A DNA stretch of 64,000 bases from Tretioscincus oriximinensis (GCA_022410635.1 JAJVDF010000656.1:511798-575797), one strand, 5' to 3'; shown: positions 22,420-34,450, counted from the first letter of the stretch. Made by a program: numbers and translations. The notes: generated by a model not told the origin, from the letters alone.

Positions 22420-22690
22420 CATCCTGAGTGGAGTTATGATAGCTATTCTCAAATATCTAAAGAGCTGTCACTTTCTACAGAGAACAGCCTTATTCTCACT
22501 TGTAACAGAAGAAAAGACTAGAGCAGCATGTTGAAACAGCAAGAAAGTGGCTATAGATTAGATATTAGAGAGAGATCTTTGACAGTAAAGGCATTTGGTC
22601 AATGGAATACTTTACTATAAGTGGCAGTAAACTCTTTTTCACTTGAAGTCTTCAAACAGATGCTAGAAATCATCTGCTTATTTTATCAAA
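22420..22690 (+). pseudogene. Old CR1 LINE 3' fragment
   Basis: Although full of stops, it keeps the order of the CR1 ORF2 C-terminus: a GGAGTTATGATAGCTATTCTC (IAILKYLK-like) segment, then TAGATTAGATATTAGAGAGA, GTCAATGGAATAC and CTTCAAACAGATGC. It is much more diverged than the 10.7 kb copy. Confidence 0.7.
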
Positions 22691-23159
22691 TCCTGAATTC
22701 AGTTTGTAGATCTCTTGAAACTTTATGCTTCCAAACTTCTATGCTTTCTGACCAAAATTAAGTAAATATCCTGCGCTTAATACTTATAATATAATTGTAA
22801 TGAAGAAAAGCCATATGTGAATTACTGAACAGGCAGAACCTGGTGAAAATAAAATTAAGGAAAAAGAAGAAGAAAAAAATAAGGGATGCAAAGACCTGTA
22901 AACTGAAATCAAGCATGGAAAAGGAAGATGACAGTTGTGCCATAGCTATCATGGTGCAAACCTAAAAAAACAAGCATCAGCTGCAAAAGAAAGCACTACT
23001 GAAAACAATTTATATTCTGCCCTGATATCTCTGATTATACTAAGTCCTTGAGAATGATCCATCTGCCAGAATAGTAAATTACAAACCTTTTTGGCCTNTC
23101 CTTTGGCTGAGAAAACTGCTGTCTCTACCCTATGTGACTGTTTTTAACATGTTAATTGT

Positions 23160-23230
23160 GACTGTATTGTTAACCGCCCTGAGATCTTCAGATATAGGGT
23201 GGTATAAAAATGTAAATAAGTAAATAAAAT
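23160..23230 (+). repeat. LINE/SINE 3' tail fragment (L2-like)
   Basis: GTTAACCGCCCTGAGATCTT, AGGGTGGTATAAAAA and a final (TAAA)n form the common L2/SINE tail. The upstream body is not recognisable. A minus-strand relative may lie at about 23520-23620. Confidence 0.55.
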
Positions 23231-23324
23231 ATGCTAGTCATTAGAATAACAATTAAAAAAATAATTGTAACAATAACTAACAAGCAGAAGTACAGGTAGA
23301 CAAAAATTGTATCCCTCTATAAGA

Positions 23325-23499
23325 TAGGCTGACCAGATGAAAAACTGTTTTCGGGGTGTCTCCCGTCTTTTTCTGAGGGAAAAAAAAATGAAAAAAAATA
23401 TTTTTGTGAAAAACAATTTCCTCAAAAAACCCGGGAAGGCACTCCAAAACCGGGTTTTCAACCACCCCCACTCCCAAAAGGGGTAATCTGGTCAGCCTA
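23325..23499. mobile_element. Foldback hAT-like MITE (TAGGCTGACCAGATG family)
   Basis: It begins TAGGCTGACCAGATGA and ends TAATCTGGTCAGCCTA. The inside is a long imperfect palindrome: GTTTTCGGGGTGTCTCCCG pairs with the GGGAAGGCACTCCAAAACCG part around an A/T-rich centre. Target duplication unclear (CTATAAG left, CTATAGG right, overlapping the end). Confidence 0.8.
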
Positions 23500-23619
23500 T
23501 AGGTGACATTTTATTTTATGTACATATTTATAGTTATACCCTGCACTATGCCCAAAGGTCACAGGACAGCCAACAATAAAAACAAAAATACAAAAATGAC
23601 ATTTTAAGCCAATATCTGA

Positions 23620-24455
23620 AGGCGAGAAGTAAGGCAGCATTTCTTCAACCAAAGCTTAGGCGAAAAAGATTAGGCATCAGAGATCTTCTGAGATCTTCTT
23701 AAAAAATACAGTTGTGTGACTGATGCTGTTTAAACACAAAGAAGGAAGTGTAGTCAATCACAGTAGATGAACTGCTCTTTGGGGACAAGTGACCAATCAG
23801 GGTCAGGGAAAGGTGAGTAGATGAGTCATCAGTCAGTNGTGAACACTCATTATCAAGAAATCTATTTCAGAAAAAAGAACACTGAAGTGAAAGAAAATGA
23901 GATAGGTTTATTCCTGTAACAGTTGGAATGTCATTTTTTGTATGTGAAAGTCTATGGAAAAGAAGCTTTTTCTGAAAGAGTCCCTGTGAAATACCTATTA
24001 GATGGTAATTTCTATTTTGAAACCACATAAAAACAAAACAAAATTGGAGTTGCAGAAGATATTGTAGAAAATGTCATATATAACAAGAAACATTCTGAAT
24101 TTGTGTTCAACTTTATTATAGATTACTTATGGTGACAAAATAATGTACAGAGATTATTCACACATTACTATGTAAAGAAAAGAAAACACTGAAGTTTGGA
24201 GACCACATATTACTTTTATCGACCAGATGTTGTGCCTGAAAATTACACTGTAAAAATATACTATGACAGGACAATGCACACGGAGCAGGGAAGCAATCAT
24301 TCTGTCCCTTATAATCTCAAGTGCAGTGCTAATAGAAAATAACTTAGCTCAGACCTCACATCAAATGGAGATCAAAAACCGTTTCAATTTAACAAAAATA
24401 CCAAAAGCAATTACATTCAGTTTCTGCCATATTACTCTGAAAGTTTTACAAGGGT
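23620..24455. other. AT-rich DNA, nothing recognised
   Basis: No gene or repeat end seen. Confidence 0.45.
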
Positions 24456-24456
24456 T

Positions 24457-24607
24457 CGNCTGCGTCCAGATGCCACTTCCTCAATTCACCATACTTTATA
24501 TTCCAGAACAATACACTGTCTGGACTGCTTTATTTCAAAATATNCATGCTTATATTCCAGAATATCCAGCTTTAAGGAAATAAATAAATGGCATCTCGAT
24601 GCGGCTA
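24457..24607. mobile_element. Short MITE with CGCATC-type inverted ends
   Basis: The left end CTGCGTCCAGATGCCA mirrors the right end TGGCATCTCGATGCGGCTA. The inside has TATATTCCAG twice, recalling TATATTCCGGAATATA of the 2.3/52 kb family, so it may be related. Confidence 0.55.
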
Positions 24608-25955
24608 ATCAGTTTACCGTTATATGCCTTTAGAAATAGATGCAGGGTCTAATGAGATGCAGAAAAATGTGACCAGAAAGCTATCCAATAGCTGTAGTTG
24701 GTCCAGCACAAATTAGCATATCATGAAAAATCACAAAAGAACGAACTCGTTTATAAACAGACATGGCAAAAATGAAGGGAGCACTGGAATGTATAAACTT
24801 TACTCATGTGCTGAAAAGAATTTCTTTACCCCTGCTTCACTACACATGAATTCTACCATGAAACCCTTCAGTCCGCTGATTTAGTTTTACTTCCCTGCTG
24901 AGCACACAGATTATGGAATGAACTGTGCATCAGCACTATCAGCTCGTGACATGAATCGTTTGCCTTATATTACTTTGAACTGCACTTAATATATGTAAAC
25001 AAACCAGAACCACAAGTCAGAATAAAGAATCCAGGTGTTTCTGCCTGGAAGTGAAGTTTCCAGAGCATTAACCTTTCAGTCCTTGGGTTTAGCCTCCAAC
25101 AGTCTAATATTCATCTGAGTTAATGGGGAAGGAGGGATGTTAGCCATTACGGTGTAACAGCAAGCAAAAATACTCACTACATTACTTTGAAATGAATTTT
25201 ACATGCCAGTTTACATCACTTCCAGCTGCAGCATCCTTTGGTTGAAATGAATGCCAATCATCAGGAATCTAAAGAAAGGGTCAGGGCTGAAAGAAACTCA
25301 TTTATAACCTTCTAGTATTCTAATAGATACCAATTTTAAATCTCTAAAACACTTGAGATATAATTAAGCCAGTGTTTGAACAGGGCTCAGCAGAACATTT
25401 TAGGGATTTGTTTCAACACAATTAATTTGTTGTACATGTGTAGTAATATATTTCTAAAATGCATTACTGGACCTGTGCAAACAGGACATAAGAAGACAGC
25501 AAATGCTTCAGCCCTGCTAAGATGCAACTTAATGTGCATTGCTTAAGGTCATTGCCTTGTGCAAATGACTTGTTTTTTATTCCTATGTAGATTTCTGATT
25601 TACATGAATAAAGAATGATACATTTCCCATCTATTATTCCATAAGCGATAAACAAACATCAGGAAATGAAAGATGTTAAATTGAAGTATTTCATTTGCAT
25701 GGTAAAGCACCTATATGTATAATTTGTACAATGTATCATTTGAAGAAAGGAGAATGATTATGTAACTTATCACCTCCCTAACGGAATCCTATTTGCTACG
25801 GATGGAAAACATGTTGCCTTTGGTCTAATCTGATTGGGTCTCTCTTCTCCACACAACTATTAAAGATCATCCAGATGCAAATGTCATTCTCACATTCCCC
25901 CTGTTTTGGGTTAGATAGCCCATTCCAACCTGGGACACATTTGACACTTGATTCC
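24608..25955. other. AT-rich DNA, nothing recognised
   Basis: No supported gene. Short frames have no domain features. Confidence 0.5.
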
Positions 25956-26155
25956 CTGTTGGTCCAGACTCAAACAAAGGGGAAAATACCTTTCTGACAG
26001 TAAGGGGAATCAACCAGTGAAATAGGTTCCACAGGTGCTGATAAGTTATTTTTCAGTAACAGCCAGATAGACAACCATATTTCTGGACTTGTTTAATTAA
26101 TTCTATACAGAGCAAGAGGTGTTCTTTTCAACTCTATGATTCTATAAATCATCTT
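25956..26155 (+). repeat. CR1 LINE 3' end, old copy
   Basis: TTTCTGACAGTAAGGGGAATC, AACCAGTGAAATAGGTTCCA and the tail TTCAACTCTATGATTCTATA follow the CR1 3' order. It is diverged and non-coding. Confidence 0.7.
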
Positions 26156-26401
26156 GTATTTTAAACATAAGAATAAATTGTGTGATGAGTCAAATCATTT
26201 GAGTCCTTTTAATTAGTATGTCATAATGACAACTACAGCAATTAATATCACTGAAAAGACCTGATAAGGTTCTAGGTACTGATACTGTATATAATTCCAT
26301 TCACATTGCTGGAACATGAAACATAAAGAATTCCTTTATAGATCTAAATTAAAATGAATGCAAATTTTTAGTGTCTATGTAGAAAGCACTTTAGAAGAGA
26401 C

Positions 26402-26587
26402 TAAGACTGTATCCCCATCGGGCCTTAATCCAGCTTATATCTTGGGACAAAGATTTATCATCCACATGCCAGTGTAGGTTATGAGAGTCCCTATTCGGGG
26501 CCTGCCATAGCCTACACTAGCATGTGGATGGCAGGCTCCTATCCTGAGGTATAGCCCAGAATATAGCTCAGTGGGGACAAGGCCTAA
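26402..26587. mobile_element. Palindromic MITE
   Basis: CATCCACATGCCAGTGTAGG (26459-26478) pairs with CCTACACTAGCATGTGGATG (26511-26530). The outer parts (TAAGACTGTATCCCCA and TGGGGACAAGGCCTAAGA) are also inverted. Non-coding. Confidence 0.75.
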
Positions 26588-28364
26588 GATTCTTATTAAC
26601 AGCATTAAGGAGTCATCTAGACATAAGCACTAGAAATATTGCACATGAAGTACCTAAAATACATTTTGTAAACAAATACAGTTTTAAACTTTGCACAATA
26701 TCACTTTTCGCTTCTAGGATACATATGTTAAAATATAGTTCTTCCCAATTTCACAGCATGGTGAAGCCTTCATATTACAACCTAAAATATGTTCTTAGAC
26801 TTGAATGACTTTTATAATTGAAAATATACTTTGGACTTAGGTTTTCCTAGCAACGACATTTGAGCACATAACTTGAATATTTTAGAAACCATTTGAGCAT
26901 CAATAACAATAAGTGCCATTAAAATTATTTTCCCTACCTATAGCTAAAGGGTAATACTCCAATCATACATAAACACTTCACTGAGCAGCTCCCAAATGAC
27001 TCTCAATTATCTTGGGATAGAAAGGTCATGTATCCTCTTTTTTAACCACACAGAACTGAATTTTCCACTTTTAATAAATTATTATTAGATCTCACAACTT
27101 TGAAAAAGTTTTGAGCAGTGCTCATGGCTATTGAACCGCCTGCTATGAAAGGTGCCATAACACAAAATTTGGACACTTTCCTTCTATTTTCCTGTAAGAT
27201 AGATTGGTTATTTGACATTTTTGCTGTTCCATTACATGACAAAATGACCACTAGAAAGGACAGTTGCCGTTGAATGAACCTATCTTATTGTCTTTTCCTT
27301 GTGTTTTGATACAGTCCATTGCCTCACTGTGGATCATTAAAATGGGCCAATGAGCCCTTTGTACACAGGCAAAGGCGATGCTGAACACAACCTGACTCTG
27401 TGAAAGTGAAACTGGAGAAGCAGCATGANTGGCTGAAGCAAAACTGTGGTGAGACCATAATAACGCAGGTGCCCCATCTCTGGTGTGAGTGAAGCCACTT
27501 TTTATTTCTTACATACATAGACTAAAGCTACATGCAGTCATGATCAATGATTCACTTATAAGTTGAATTTGGGTTACATTTGCCATAGCAGGTCTTTGTA
27601 TATAAACTGACATATTTGGGGTTTTACAGCCGATTTACTGGGGATTTGGTTTTCTAGGAAAAACAGCTGTTGAATTTGCTCTACGAGGTCATTGTGGAAA
27701 GGCTATGATGTATGATTTTGATGGCATACTGTGAGAATGTTTCTATGTGAATTACATTTTAGCTGTTGCTAAGCTGTAAAGAAGAACAAGCCAATGATAT
27801 TTGATCACTTGACTGATTTATATTCCCTCAAAAGAGTGGGGGGTGAGAGGTGAAATGTCTAATACTGACAGCAGCCTATCNAACAGCATTTGGTAAGTGG
27901 GACTACTGAAATTCTTCTTGACAACCAGCAAACAAAATGGCTATCACATGTATTGAAAATCTTGCTTATCACGAGTGATAGAATAATAAAATCCAGACTA
28001 CATTGTAAAAGCATGAATGAGGCAAATTAAAAGAGGGACACTGATAAACCAGCTAATTGGTAAACCTTGGAATAAATAAGTGCCATATGCACACAGCCAG
28101 TGAGAGAAAGAGATAGAATTGTCTTTGTAAAGAGAGAAATAAGTTGCAGTCAGACTGCTTCTTTTGCAGCACTGTTTCTGTAATATAATGCTACAGAGGA
28201 TTTACACTATCAAAGCTGACTGATATGTATCCATATTCCTATGTCTATTGGTTCTGCTGTTGCAAGGGGAAAATATCTGTAAATTCACCTGAGTTTTTAA
28301 AACTGCTAAGTTTTTTCATAAAAAAAGAAATTATGATCACTATTTTTTTCTGTTTAAATTCTAG
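26588..28364. other. AT-rich DNA, nothing recognised
   Basis: No supported gene or repeat. Confidence 0.5.
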
Positions 28365-28650
28365 AAGAAAAAGCAACTGGTGGACTTCCTATTACTCTCC
28401 ACTCTCACTGAAGCAGAGTAGACAAAGGTTCACAAGGTAGGGCTGCTCCCAGCAGGTGATGCTCACATGGTGTCCTTAAGGTGAAAAGATAGGAATTATG
28501 CGGTAAAGCTGCATAAAACGTCTAGGAGAAAAAAAGCATAATGACAGCCCTTTCTACACTGCCACAGATGGATCCCCACAATCAGATGTGTAAAATTCTC
28601 CATAGTCATGCTAGTATAAGTGAAAAAAAATCCACATTTAGGTGTAGCCC
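28365..28650 (+). repeat. Dispersed repeat family B, copy 2
   Basis: AACTGGTGGACTTCCTATTA and the GATGGATCCCCACAATCAGAT to CTCCATAG stretch match 61545-61860 (CAGTGGATCTCCACAATTAT, CCTCCATAACCG). The first part also matches 21510-21620. Confidence 0.65.
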
Positions 28651-28793
28651 TAGTCTGAAACAAGTATGGGTTAATTGCAAAAAAAGAAAAAAAAACCAAG
28701 CAAACAAAAACCAGAAAGCTCTTTTAACTCCTCAAATACCCGCCTTGCTAGTGAGCTTGTAAAACTGTTCAGTTTCATGTTGTTGGATATCAA

Positions 28794-29124
28794 CAGGGCT
28801 GGATTTAGAGCAGGGGCTATAGCCCCGGGTGGCAGGTGGGTGGCTTTTAATAGGGGCTGCAAATTTAAATTTCTCCCAGTCCCCTGAGTGCCGCCCTGAG
28901 CGTGCCACTGCTCGCTGCTGAAGACTCTGCAGGGGGTTCGCTGACAAATGATGTCACTTCTGGAATCTGCTTCCAGGAATGGCACCAGGAGTGACATCAC
29001 TTCCTGCCCTGGCCCATAAGTGACATCACTTCCTGTCCTGCACCAGAAGTGACATTACTGCCTTTCGGAGGGGGCGTAAATTTTTTGCAGCCCAGGGGTA
29101 TCATATATCCCAAATCTGGCCCTG
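28794..29124 (+). mobile_element. hAT MITE with 8-bp target duplication
   Basis: The ends CAGGGCTGGATTT and AAATCTGGCCCTG are inverted repeats of the hAT CAGGG type. GATATCAA flanks both sides (28786-28793, 29125-29132). Inside, GTGACATCACTTCCTG-like words recur four times in varying orientation. The length is 331 bases and it has no transposase. The copy is well preserved, so insertion is not ancient. Confidence 0.9.
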
Positions 29125-29132
29125 GATATCAA

Positions 29133-29611
29133 TAATAATAACAATGAAAAAGAGAATTTTAAGTGCCGCATGGAGATAGGATAGACATTCAGATTTATTG
29201 TTAATATTTCTAATTATTTTTGTGCATGGCTAAAATGCTTATTGTGTTAAAGAGAAGTTAAAATTAACTAAATAATTCTGCTGCAAATACGTCCAAGGTA
29301 ACTTCTATACAATCTGTCCTAAAAGCCCCTCTGCCATATATTCCATTGATATTTGAATACCTAAGTTCCAGAACCCAACTCTTCAACCATATGGAGGAAA
29401 TAACTAAAAGAATCTCCTGGAGACCAGAGTGGATAATTCCAAAGCAGATAAGGATGGAAACAGTTGCCCTTTGCATTCCATAATCTTCTTGACATATAGA
29501 CCAATGGGACTTGCCAGATGTGATTGCAATGATATATCCTTCACAGCTATGGCCAAAAATACTGACATTTATAGAGAGACTACTTCACATAAGACTTCAC
29601 AAGACAACAAC
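29133..29611. other. Nothing recognised
   Basis: AT-rich; no feature beyond short chance frames. Confidence 0.45.
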
Positions 29612-29798
29612 AAGCAAAATTATATGCACAGCTGTAAAGAATATTGGCAAGATTTACGTTTCTTATTTCGGTAGCATGTATATATGCTACCGAAATAAGA
29701 AACGTAAACCTTGCCAATATATACAGTTACATATGCTACCGAAATAAGAAACGTAAACCTTGCCAATATTCTTTACAGCTGTGCATATAATTTTGCTT
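29612..29798. repeat. Strong palindrome with 66-bp arms and an extra central copy
   Basis: 29612-29677 and 29733-29798 are reverse complements with one mismatch. The 55-base spacer contains a third, 37-base copy (29684-29720) in the orientation of the right arm. The core word is GCTACCGAAATAAGAAACGT. The unit is not seen elsewhere in the window. It may be a foldback transposon or a recent inverted duplication, and it would form a cruciform or hairpin. Confidence 0.95.
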
Positions 29799-30711
29799 TT
29801 TACAAATGTACTGAATTAATGGAGGAAGAACAACTGACAAGAAATGCGAAAAGATACAAGGCACATGACTAAAAAGGAAGCTGCCATGGGAAAAAGCTAC
29901 TCTCAAACATTGCTCCATTTCAGGTCAAAGGAAGATTTCCTGCCATGGCATAGATTCTAACCAAAGGTCATGTATTAGTGTATATTGGAAAGATTCACAG
30001 GGTGATCTATAAGTACCAGATATTGCAACAGTAAAAGGTCAGAATATGTCCTTTTAATACGGAGAAAGGTATACGTTTTAGGCATTTGTACATGTTCAGC
30101 ATGTACTATCATTTTCAACACAGGAGCTCAAAATTCAAATTGATTATTATTATTTTAGGGGGGGAGAATTTAGTCCACTTACAAATTTGTACATAAATTA
30201 ATTTTTCCTCAAATGAGCTAGTGTTTTCTTTGAGAACTACTACAATGGATTGGGAGATTGGCTTAGTGGAACATGCAATGTCACACCTGCACTGCATAAC
30301 TGACTACTGGAAAGGTTGTACTATGATAGAACTCTTCGTTTTCATCACAGAAACAAGAGAAGCCCAGTATCATTTTAGAGGGCTTCTGAAGTAGAGCCAC
30401 TACTAATTTTCAGTATCTGAAGCTGAGTTGATATGGGATGTCCTTAAATACATGGCTTTAGATACAGATCACTGGCATATGGATCAGGTCATGTATTTTA
30501 GCCCATCANGGTGTGAAATTATTTGTGACATAAAGAAATGGTCTCATATTTTACTTTGATGTATCACTGAAACCATCTAACTTTGTTGCATGTTTAGTTT
30601 TGAACTGGTGTATTGGTTAGAGATTTCTGCTAGTCTACACAGAGATAACATTCACAGAAATCAGCGCTAGACAGGAAAATTAGTAGGCTTACTCAGATCA
30701 GGTCACTGAGC
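29799..30711. other. AT-rich DNA, nothing recognised
   Basis: No supported gene or repeat. Confidence 0.5.
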
Positions 30712-30970
30712 AAGCAAGAATGGCTCAGTCGCTTAGGAAACCATCTCCCATCTGGGAGATCGGATTACAGAGACCTGTGTCAGATGTGGGGAGGGGTGAG
30801 CACCTTTCTCTAGCCTGTAGCTCTAGCCAACCCAGCTATTTGAAAGCAAGAATTGCAAGAAATTGCAACTGACAGGTGGGGAAGATAGAATGGAAGCCTT
30901 TGGGCAAAATACCCTTGTAAGCCACATTGAGTCCTTTTGAAAGGTAAGAAAAGCAGGGTATAAGAGCCCA
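30712..30970 (+). mobile_element. tRNA-derived SINE with Bov-B-like tail, copy 2
   Basis: Same family as 18286-18572: GGCTCAGTCGCTTAGGAAAC head, GTGGGGAGGGGTGAGCACCT, TAGCTCTAGCCAACCCAGCT, and tail GTAAGAAAAGCAGGGTATAA. The B-box is weaker here (GATCGGATTACAG). A trinucleotide run follows. Confidence 0.8.
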
Positions 30971-31040
30971 GTCCTCCTCCTCCTCCTCCTCCTCCTCCTC
31001 CTTCTTCTTCTTCTTCTTCTTTTTCTTCTTCTTCTTCTTC
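30971..31040 (+). repeat. (CTC)n(CTT)n microsatellite
   Basis: CTC units followed by CTT units at the SINE tail. On the minus strand this reads as a glutamate/glycine-rich frame, which is not a gene. Confidence 0.95.
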
Positions 31041-33589
31041 TATTACAGACAAAGATTTTCTTTGTTTAAATTTATGCTGCTTCTGGCAGGATGGACTACC
31101 AAAGTGTCACAAAGGTAGGAAAGCAAACAATCAATCAATCATAGATTGAATACTCTTCCCTTCAAATGCTTCAATTCATTCCTTAATTTGCATAAACATA
31201 GTCAATCAGCTCCATTACGTATTAACCAAACGTGAAAGGAGATTGGGACAGAGAAGTGGGTAGAGATCATATTTGTAGTATGCTCTACTATATGTTGCAG
31301 AACATAAAGAAAAGAACATGTAGTCTTTTATTCTGATCAAGAAGAGTTGTTCATATAGATACTTGAAACTTTCACACATGGAATTNTACATCATGCTCAG
31401 CTTTCTGGGATATCATAGCCAGTTTGCTCCTTTTTTAATGTATGTTTCTTTTTATTTTAGCATGACACTCTCCTGTACATCCCCCTTCCCCAGTTTGTAC
31501 ATCTCCTTTGATGCAATGTAGACCTTTTCATTATAGTTAACAAAAGAGAATGGCTTTTGCTGTTCTTTCTCTTGTAAGACTCATCCTCTTGCCACTGATG
31601 GAGGAAGCAATATGCATGTTATATAAAAAGAAAGTATGGTAATAATGTACTAAAAAGAGGAAGAAAAAGAAAAAATGCCAACTAAGGGGCAAATGAAGAA
31701 GTAGCAAATAAAGTGAATATGGACCCCAGATTTAAACCATTGGGTATATTTCATTGGAAATGTGCTGGCTTCTCTCTTTTACAGGAAGTGGAACATGTCA
31801 GTTGTAATCTATTGTGGCTGCCTAGCCTTAGCATTTCCCACAGTACCCTATGATTAGGCAGGAAGGATTTTTCAACTGTTGCTTTTTCTGTCCAGAAGTG
31901 GGCTGGTTTCCACCCCCAAAAGTCAGGATTCCTGGTTCCTGATTAGAAAAAAAAGTGGTTCACTGTCATGTTCTGGTTACATCACACAATTGCCTCAGGG
32001 AAGTAGCTTGACAGCAATGAACTGGCTGCTTGCTTTTGCAATGATGTTAAAGATAGAGCAGTTCCCCGGCTTTAGTTACGATAGATTACACCCAGGCTTC
32101 ACCGGCAGGATCCTGGAGATCAAACCATGGGGTTAATGGCTGACTCGATTAGGTTAGAATTCTGGGGGTGGGGGGAAGGATGAAGANGCTGGAAACAGTA
32201 ATCAGGTGGAAAACCAAAGAGGCTGAGTTTAATCTTGCAGCAGTTTAAGTAAGACCTCAAAGGGGCGCGTGGAGAAAATGACAAACAGCAGCAGCTGGGA
32301 AGATGATTGGAGAAAGGTTGGGGTCAAGAGGTCAACTGATACAAAATTTCCCAGGCTTCCTCTCAGTCCATCACAACTTCCTTTTCTTCTTAAAAGCCAT
32401 AAGCTATCCCCCATTTCTTTGGCATGCCCTCAGGGTACAAGAAGCAGGAAGCAAACTAAGGATTGGCCAGGTTACCATGGAGACAAAGTGGCTAAAGAAG
32501 AAATACAAAATAGAAACAAGTCTATTTCCATTACAGTAACTGTAAACAGGAATAAATACAAACTATGGAATATTAATACAGATGCTTGTAAAATTCTTAC
32601 TGCAAATATAGCAAAGAGATTTTGGCTATCTAGAAGAAATATACAAATTATTGTAAACCCTATAGTTCACTCCCCAAAGATCTAAGATTTGAAATAATTT
32701 GAATCTGCCTCTAGTCAACTTCCNGCCCTCAATACTGGATTTAGAAAATGAAGGTCAGTCCAGTACAAACAGAATCCATTTTCTGCTTGTGTATGAGTGT
32801 GTGTGTATACGTGAGAGAAAGAGAAACTGAAAAAAATAGTTGATACAAAATCCAAATGAATTAATATATGCACCAATGTAATGCTACAAACACAAATGAA
32901 AATTCAGCTCATTCTTTTTGAACTGAGATATCCACAAACAACACACAATGCAAGACTGTGTTGTGCAAGTTCTTGCATCAATGGAAAACTAAAGTATGGA
33001 GAGTTACTGAGGTCCAGTTAATCAATGTAAGACAGTGATTAGACAAGCAACTACCAATAGAACAAGTTCTGTGCCTGTTTAAGCAGTTATCCTTTACTTA
33101 TTATTGACCGGCCGGTAGATACAATAGATCCCAAGATTCTTGTTTAGGTTTATAATTGCTTACTTCTTTTTTTCCTTTGCTGTAATACATTATATGGAAA
33201 CAAATAGGAAAAAGAGATATCTTGCTTTTTTAAAAAAAGCATTTTCCTTTCTCTCCTTTCTATTAGTTTTCTACAAGTCTAAGATGCTTTCTGTGTTAAG
33301 CTTTATTCTAGATTATATATCAGAATATGGACCTCCACTATACTAGTGGAGATTAAGGAAAGGCCTGGGAGGTCTTACTGTAATTTGTGTGTAGATGACA
33401 GGTCTCTATTCTGAGAAATAATCCTACATTATAAAATGCAGATTGGTGACATTAAATTGTGTATGTCCAACTTGGTTTGCGCAGTCGGAGATGGGTCCAT
33501 GTGAGGCGGGAGCATCAGGTCCCCGCTCAAACCTGAAGGGTTTGGTCAAAGGAAACCTGCAGTGCTGCAGCTACCTGTGGCCCCCACCA
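31041..33589. other. Mostly AT-rich DNA, nothing recognised
   Basis: Short open frames (31879-32136, 32269-32685) lack recognisable domains and have no splice or codon evidence I can defend. A GT-rich patch lies at about 32795. Confidence 0.45.
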
Positions 33590-33835
33590 TCTGAAAGCCA
33601 TCTAGAAGCAATAATCAAAAGGGCAAGGAATGCACAACGACGTTACCTGAAACCAAAATCTAGTACTGCATATCCAGGAATTTTGACAGTACATGTGTGC
33701 AAATGTCAATATTCATGCATATGCTTTGGTGGTTGTTCTTTCTCGCAGTTGCACGCNTGCATTGTATCAGCTGACAGTTTGCAACATATTGTGCTCCAAC
33801 AGGGGAAAGCAAACAGAAGCTGCTTTTCCGTAGTA
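33590..33835 (-). repeat. Dispersed repeat family C, copy 2
   Basis: Inverted relative to 22150-22400: GCAAATGTCAATATTCATGC, CAGTTTGCAACATATTGTGC and CTAGAAGCAATAATCAAAAG are complements of words there. Confidence 0.75.
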
Positions 33836-33999
33836 TTTTTTATAGCAAAATATGCTATTTCTTCATGTTTTCCTCTGAAGTGTGTAGCAAACATGCTATC
33901 CTAGTTTAAAGAAAGCTTTGAGAAAACATTGTTTGGATGCACTCAGTCTTTCCTCTTTTTTCATGTCTAATAGAACATCCCCATGCATGGTATTCAGAG

Positions 34000-34243
34000 T
34001 GTGGGACATGACATTACCTTCAATCTGCCCCACAACGTCCCACATATCCAGCATTCCAGTAGGAGCAAACGTCTTTTGCCATGGAACATTGCCATCCAAT
34101 TCAGCANTGGACTTTTGTAAAATCTGAAAGAAAGCTGCACAAGGACATTAAGCATAGCAAATCATACAGGGCTTCCAGGCAAAACTAACCACTCATTGAC
34201 TCTTGGNTCACAGAGACTGCTTGGAAATAGTAGGCAGACTGGG
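34000..34243 (+). repeat. Dispersed MITE-like repeat, copy 2
   Basis: Matches 12500-12760 in order (ATATCCAGCATTCCAGTAGG, TTTTGCCATGGAACA, TCACAGAGACTGCTTGGAAA). Its last words (CTGGGGATTGTAGTTA) run straight into the minisatellite. Confidence 0.65.
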
Positions 34244-34450
34244 GATTGTAGTTATGAAAGGCTGGAGACTGTAGTTAGGAAAAGCTGGAGATTGTAGATA
34301 GGAAAGGCTGGCGATTGTACATAGGAAAGACTGGCGAGTGTAGATAGGGAAGGCTGGAGGTTGTAGTTAGGAAAGGCTTGATATTGTACATAAGAAAGGC
34401 TGGAGATTGTAGATAGGAAAGGCTGGAGATTGCAGTTAGTAAAGCCTGGG
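34244..34450 (+). repeat. 23-bp minisatellite, nine units
   Basis: Nine units of exactly 23 bases, consensus GATTGTAGATAGGAAAGGCT plus GGA, each differing by one to six bases. Positions 8-10 alternate between GTT, GAT and CAT, suggesting higher-order duplication. The first unit coincides with the terminal word of the adjacent MITE-like repeat, so the array probably grew from that end. Confidence 0.95.

Noticed and set aside
30810..31052. Glu/Gly-rich open frame on the minus strand
   Set aside because: It is a translation of the CTC/CTT microsatellite and the SINE tail.
32269..32685. 138-codon frame as a gene
   Set aside because: The second half is typical AT-rich non-coding composition and there are no recognisable motifs.
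34244..34450. CRISPR-like array
   Set aside because: The units are directly adjacent without spacers, and the genome is a vertebrate.
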